A stretch of 64,000 nucleotides of DNA. Origin: an uncultured Hyphomicrobiales bacterium (lineage in GTDB: Bacteria; Pseudomonadota; Alphaproteobacteria; Rhizobiales; Beijerinckiaceae). Shown here piece by piece: positions 61,579 to 64,000 of this stretch. The notes below the pieces were generated by a model. The model did not search any database. It saw only the letters and a program-made list of their open reading frames with translations, and had not been told where the DNA came from. Made by a program: the position numbers and the translations under genes. How positions within the stretch are numbered: position 1 is the stretch's first letter; every line of letters starts with the position of its first letter. The stretch spans positions 62,001 to 126,000 of the forward strand of contig CAIOVE010000025.1 of the NCBI GenBank assembly GCA_903861645.1, written 5' to 3'.

Positions 61579-64000
61579 TCGCGCGTCAGGTGCGCCGCGA
61601 GTTCGTCGGCGGTGAATTCACGAATGGTTGGCCCTTCGGTCCACGCGAGGAAGGCGCGGATGCGCTTGCCGGGGAACGCATCCGACAGCGTCGCGCCGTA
61701 AAGGGCGATCTGGCGCAGATAGCTCCGCGGCGTTACCGCGCGCGGCGCCGCGCCCGTTTTGAAGTCCACGAACCAGACTTCATCGTCGACCACGACAAGC
61801 CGATCAATGCGCCCATTGATATCAACACGGTCGCCCGATGGCGTTGATATCGTTCCCGCGATGGGCGTTTCCGCGTTGGCCGCCGGACCGAATAGCGGTT
61901 CGAGATCGGGATGATCGATCAAGGCGAGCGCGTCGGCGACAATGGCGCTTGCGTCTCCAATGTTGGCCGCGTCATCCGTCAGCGACTTGAGGATGGCGTC
62001 GGCGGCGCGCGCGCGCTCCGATTTCGCGAACCGCGGCAGCGATTGCAGCAATGCGTGCGTGGCGCGTCCCCTGGCCATCGTCCTTTCCAGCTCGGGATTC
62101 ATCGTGTCGTCGCTGGTCGCGCGCGAGGGCCGAATCCGCCGCGTGGACGCGCCAGTCATCGGCGCGGGTCGCGCCAGCCAGTCCGGCGTTTCGCCATCGG
62201 ATGCCTCCGTCGCGTCAACAGTGTCGTCGGCGGCGTGGGCGTCGACGCTTCCGTCCTGATGGAGTCGCCACACGCGCGCGTCATCGCTCCAGAAAGCGGG
62301 GGCCTCCACGAGATCGTCACGCAAAGCGGTCCAGATCATCTCGCGCCAGCATTCGTCCGGCGGTTCGCGCGCGCCATGGTAGCCCATGATGTAAAGACGT
62401 TCTTCCGCCCGCGTCATCGCGACGTAGAGCAGGCGACGATATTCGTTCATGCGCTCGTCCCGCCCGCGCGCCCGCGCTTGCGCGACGGCGGCGCAATCCT
62501 CGGCCTTGCGTCCACTCCACGCAAGGAACGTTCGATTGCCGTCCGGAGACAAGGCGAACAGCTTCGGGTCGAAACGATCGCTTGGAATCTGACAGGTGTC
62601 GGGCATGAAAACGATCTTGGCCTCCAGGCCTTTCGCCGCGTGCACCGTCATCACGCGGATCGACTCGCCCGCGGCCTCCATGTCGCGCTTGATCTCCAGA
62701 TCGCCGCTTTCAATATGTTCGAGAAACCGGATCAACGATGGCGCCTCGATGCGCTCGCGCGCCAGCGCGAGCCGCAGGAATTCGTCGATCGCGTCGCCTG
62801 CCTCCTGTCCGAGGCGCGCCAGAATCGCGGCGCGCCCGCCATGCGCGTCGAGCGTGAGCGCGTAAAAACCAAATGGTGCGTGCTCGCGGGACAGCGCGCG
62901 CAAATGCTCGAATTTTTCGGCCGCGACGCGGTGCCGGGCGTCGGCGGAGTCCCGCAACGCGTCGAACAACGAGGCCTTGCGCCGTGGCGCGATCGCGATG
63001 AGATCATCGTCGTCGAGACCAAAAAGCGGCGACTTCAGCGCGCAGGCGAGCGACAGATCGTCCTCTGGGAGAAGACAGGCGCGCCCGAGCGCGATGAGGT
63101 CCATGACCGCGATGTGATCCTTGAGGATCATGCGATCCGCGCCGGCGACGGGCAGTCCCTTTTGCTTCAGCGAGCGAATCAGCGAATCAAACAAGGCGCC
63201 GCGGCGTCGCAACAGGATCATGATGTCGCCGCCTCGCACGCGCCGAGAATGACCGAGCGCGTCGTCATGTATCCGGTCGGTCGAATCAGGCGCCAGCAGT
63301 CGCGCGGCGAGCTCGCCAATGCGCTCGGCGAGAACGACGGCGGGATCATCCCGATGCTGGGCGTCGAGCGGCAGCAGCCAGTCCGGCGTGTCCGCGCCGG
63401 GCGAGGGGCCGACCGGCTCCCAAATTTCGACGACGCTTGGCAGATCGCTCTTCCACGCCGTGTGGACGGTGGCGGCGCTGTCGCTTGAAAGGCCGGCCCG
63501 GTTCGCCTCGGTCGCGAAAACCTTGTCCACGGCGCCCAACACGCCCGGCGCGGATCGGAACGACATGTTCAGGGTAACATCGTGAAACCGCATGCGCGCG
63601 TCGCGCGCGCGTTTTTCGAATTTTCGCCGCGACGCATCGAAAAGCCGCGGCTCGGCGCCCTGGAACGAAAAGATCGACTGCTTTTCATCGCCGACGGCGA
63701 AGAACGTACGCGGCGGGCCGGCGCGTCCATCGCCGCTCGTGAATTCACCCGCCAGCGCGTCGAGAATCCGCCATTGCTGATCGGATGTGTCCTGCGCCTC
63801 GTCGACAAGAATGTGATCGATGCCTGAATCGAGCTTGTAAAGAACCCAGCGCGCCTCGTGGCGGGTCAGCAAGGTCAGCGCGCGTTCGATCAAATCCTCG
63901 AAGTCAAGAAGACCAGCGGCCCGTTTGAGCGACGCATACCCGACCTGGATATGATCAACAATCGTCATCAGCGCCGATGATCGTTCCAGCGTATCGATGG
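61575..64000 (-). CDS. addA: AddA double-strand break repair helicase-nuclease (5' end off window)
   Basis: The C-terminal 808 residues of the alphaproteobacterial AddA, a UvrD-type helicase with a RecB-type nuclease that, with AddB, processes DNA ends for RecA loading. Helicase motifs seen: DEAQDTSDQQW (II), VGDEKQSIFSFQGAEP (III), LNMSFRSAPGV (IV), VMTVHAAKGLEAKIVFMPDT (V), LYVAMTRAEERLYI (VI). The nuclease DxK is in VWFVDFKTG near the C-terminus. The Walker A motif lies beyond the right edge; the frame is open to the window end. Confidence 0.95.
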   Translation of the reverse strand, partial: IDTLERSSALMTIVDHIQVGYASLKRAAGLLDFEDLIERALTLLTRHEARWVLYKLDSGIDHILVDEAQDTSDQQWRILDALAGEFTSGDGRAGPPRTFFAVGDEKQSIFSFQGAEPRLFDASRRKFEKRARDARMRFHDVTLNMSFRSAPGVLGAVDKVFATEANRAGLSSDSAATVHTAWKSDLPSVVEIWEPVGPSPGADTPDWLLPLDAQHRDDPAVVLAERIGELAARLLAPDSTDRIHDDALGHSRRVRGGDIMILLRRRGALFDSLIRSLKQKGLPVAGADRMILKDHIAVMDLIALGRACLLPEDDLSLACALKSPLFGLDDDDLIAIAPRRKASLFDALRDSADARHRVAAEKFEHLRALSREHAPFGFYALTLDAHGGRAAILARLGQEAGDAIDEFLRLALARERIEAPSLIRFLEHIESGDLEIKRDMEAAGESIRVMTVHAAKGLEAKIVFMPDTCQIPSDRFDPKLFALSPDGNRTFLAWSGRKAEDCAAVAQARARGRDERMNEYRRLLYVAMTRAEERLYIMGYHGAREPPDECWREMIWTALRDDLVEAPAFWSDDARVWRLHQDGSVDAHAADDTVDATEASDGETPDWLARPAPMTGASTRRIRPSRATSDDTMNPELERTMARGRATHALLQSLPRFAKSERARAADAILKSLTDDAANIGDASAIVADALALIDHPDLEPLFGPAANAETPIAGTISTPSGDRVDINGRIDRLVVVDDEVWFVDFKTGAAPRAVTPRSYLRQIALYGATLSDAFPGKRIRAFLAWTEGPTIREFTADELAAHLTRD

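Noticed and set aside
61911-63488. 525-codon rightward frame opposite addA
   Set aside because: Antisense to the AddA helicase motifs, with no recognisable domain.
1-64000. CRISPR arrays, tRNA, rRNA, insertion sequences, prophage genes
   Set aside because: No repeat-spacer series, cloverleaf, transposase or integrase motif was seen on either strand.

Overview
The window reads as core chromosome of an alphaproteobacterium, most likely order Hyphomicrobiales (Rhizobiales). Pointers are the leuS-lptE-holA / parB-parA-rsmG-mnmG-mnmE-rho arrangement, the ppsR-maf-coaE-dnaQ / secB block, the three-gene pntAA-pntAB-pntB transhydrogenase with a small aa3-oxidase subunit IV beside it, the cysQ-DUF4170-DUF374-waaA-lpxK lipid A block, MmcB, and a RegB/RegA (ActS/ActR) pair with its redox cysteine. 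I cannot fix the family or genus; a Beijerinckiaceae/Methylocystaceae-like organism is possible. Coding density is high. I see no tRNA, rRNA, insertion sequence, prophage or CRISPR array.

Layout. 1-4.9 kb: yggS (cut by the window edge), then leuS-lptE-holA. 4.9-11.9 kb: a leftward block parB, parA, rsmG, mnmG, mnmE, rho, with two perfect parS palindromes, one of them written into the first codons of rsmG. 11.9-12.4 kb: the only gap over 300 bases, an A+T-rich stretch with DnaA-box-like 9-mers between rho and ppsR, which I read as the likely chromosomal replication origin. 12.4-17.2 kb: ppsR, maf, coaE, dnaQ, secB and an ABC1 kinase. 17.3-21.9 kb: oxidase subunit IV, the transhydrogenase operon, a TPR lipoprotein and rpsU. 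22-31.7 kb: a GT39-type membrane glycosyltransferase, ispG, a PH-domain membrane protein, rsmE, the Kdo/lipid A block, and a leftward RidA / metal-binding / DUF2093 trio. 31.9-38 kb: a DUF47-Pit phosphate uptake pair, a Nudix hydrolase, two exported hydrolase-fold proteins, a HAD phosphatase, a CheY-like regulator and an alpha/beta hydrolase.

38.1-49.9 kb: ribF, ileS, lspA, an exported unknown, two M16 peptidases (one without its zinc motif), a lone Rieske oxygenase on the opposite strand, mutL and trxA. Between ribF and ileS lie an 18-codon reading frame with two isoleucine codons, a hairpin and an intrinsic terminator, which looks like an attenuator of ileS. 49.9-55.1 kb: an aminotransferase with a PotF-like binding protein, cobU, then a cobalamin riboswitch in front of a BtuB-like receptor. 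55.2-64 kb: a GMC oxidoreductase, mmcB, actR, actS, phaZ with a promoter that overlaps a PhaR-like palindrome, a YgjP-type metallopeptidase, and addA running off the right end.

Taken together the window covers chromosome replication and segregation, translation, outer-membrane lipid synthesis, redox and energy balance, B12 salvage and carbon storage. No obvious new multi-gene defence or biosynthetic system is present. The most original signals are regulatory and structural: the ileS leader, the phaZ operator/promoter, the origin segment, the trxA terminator inside the potF coding sequence, and a low-GC patch inside ileS.
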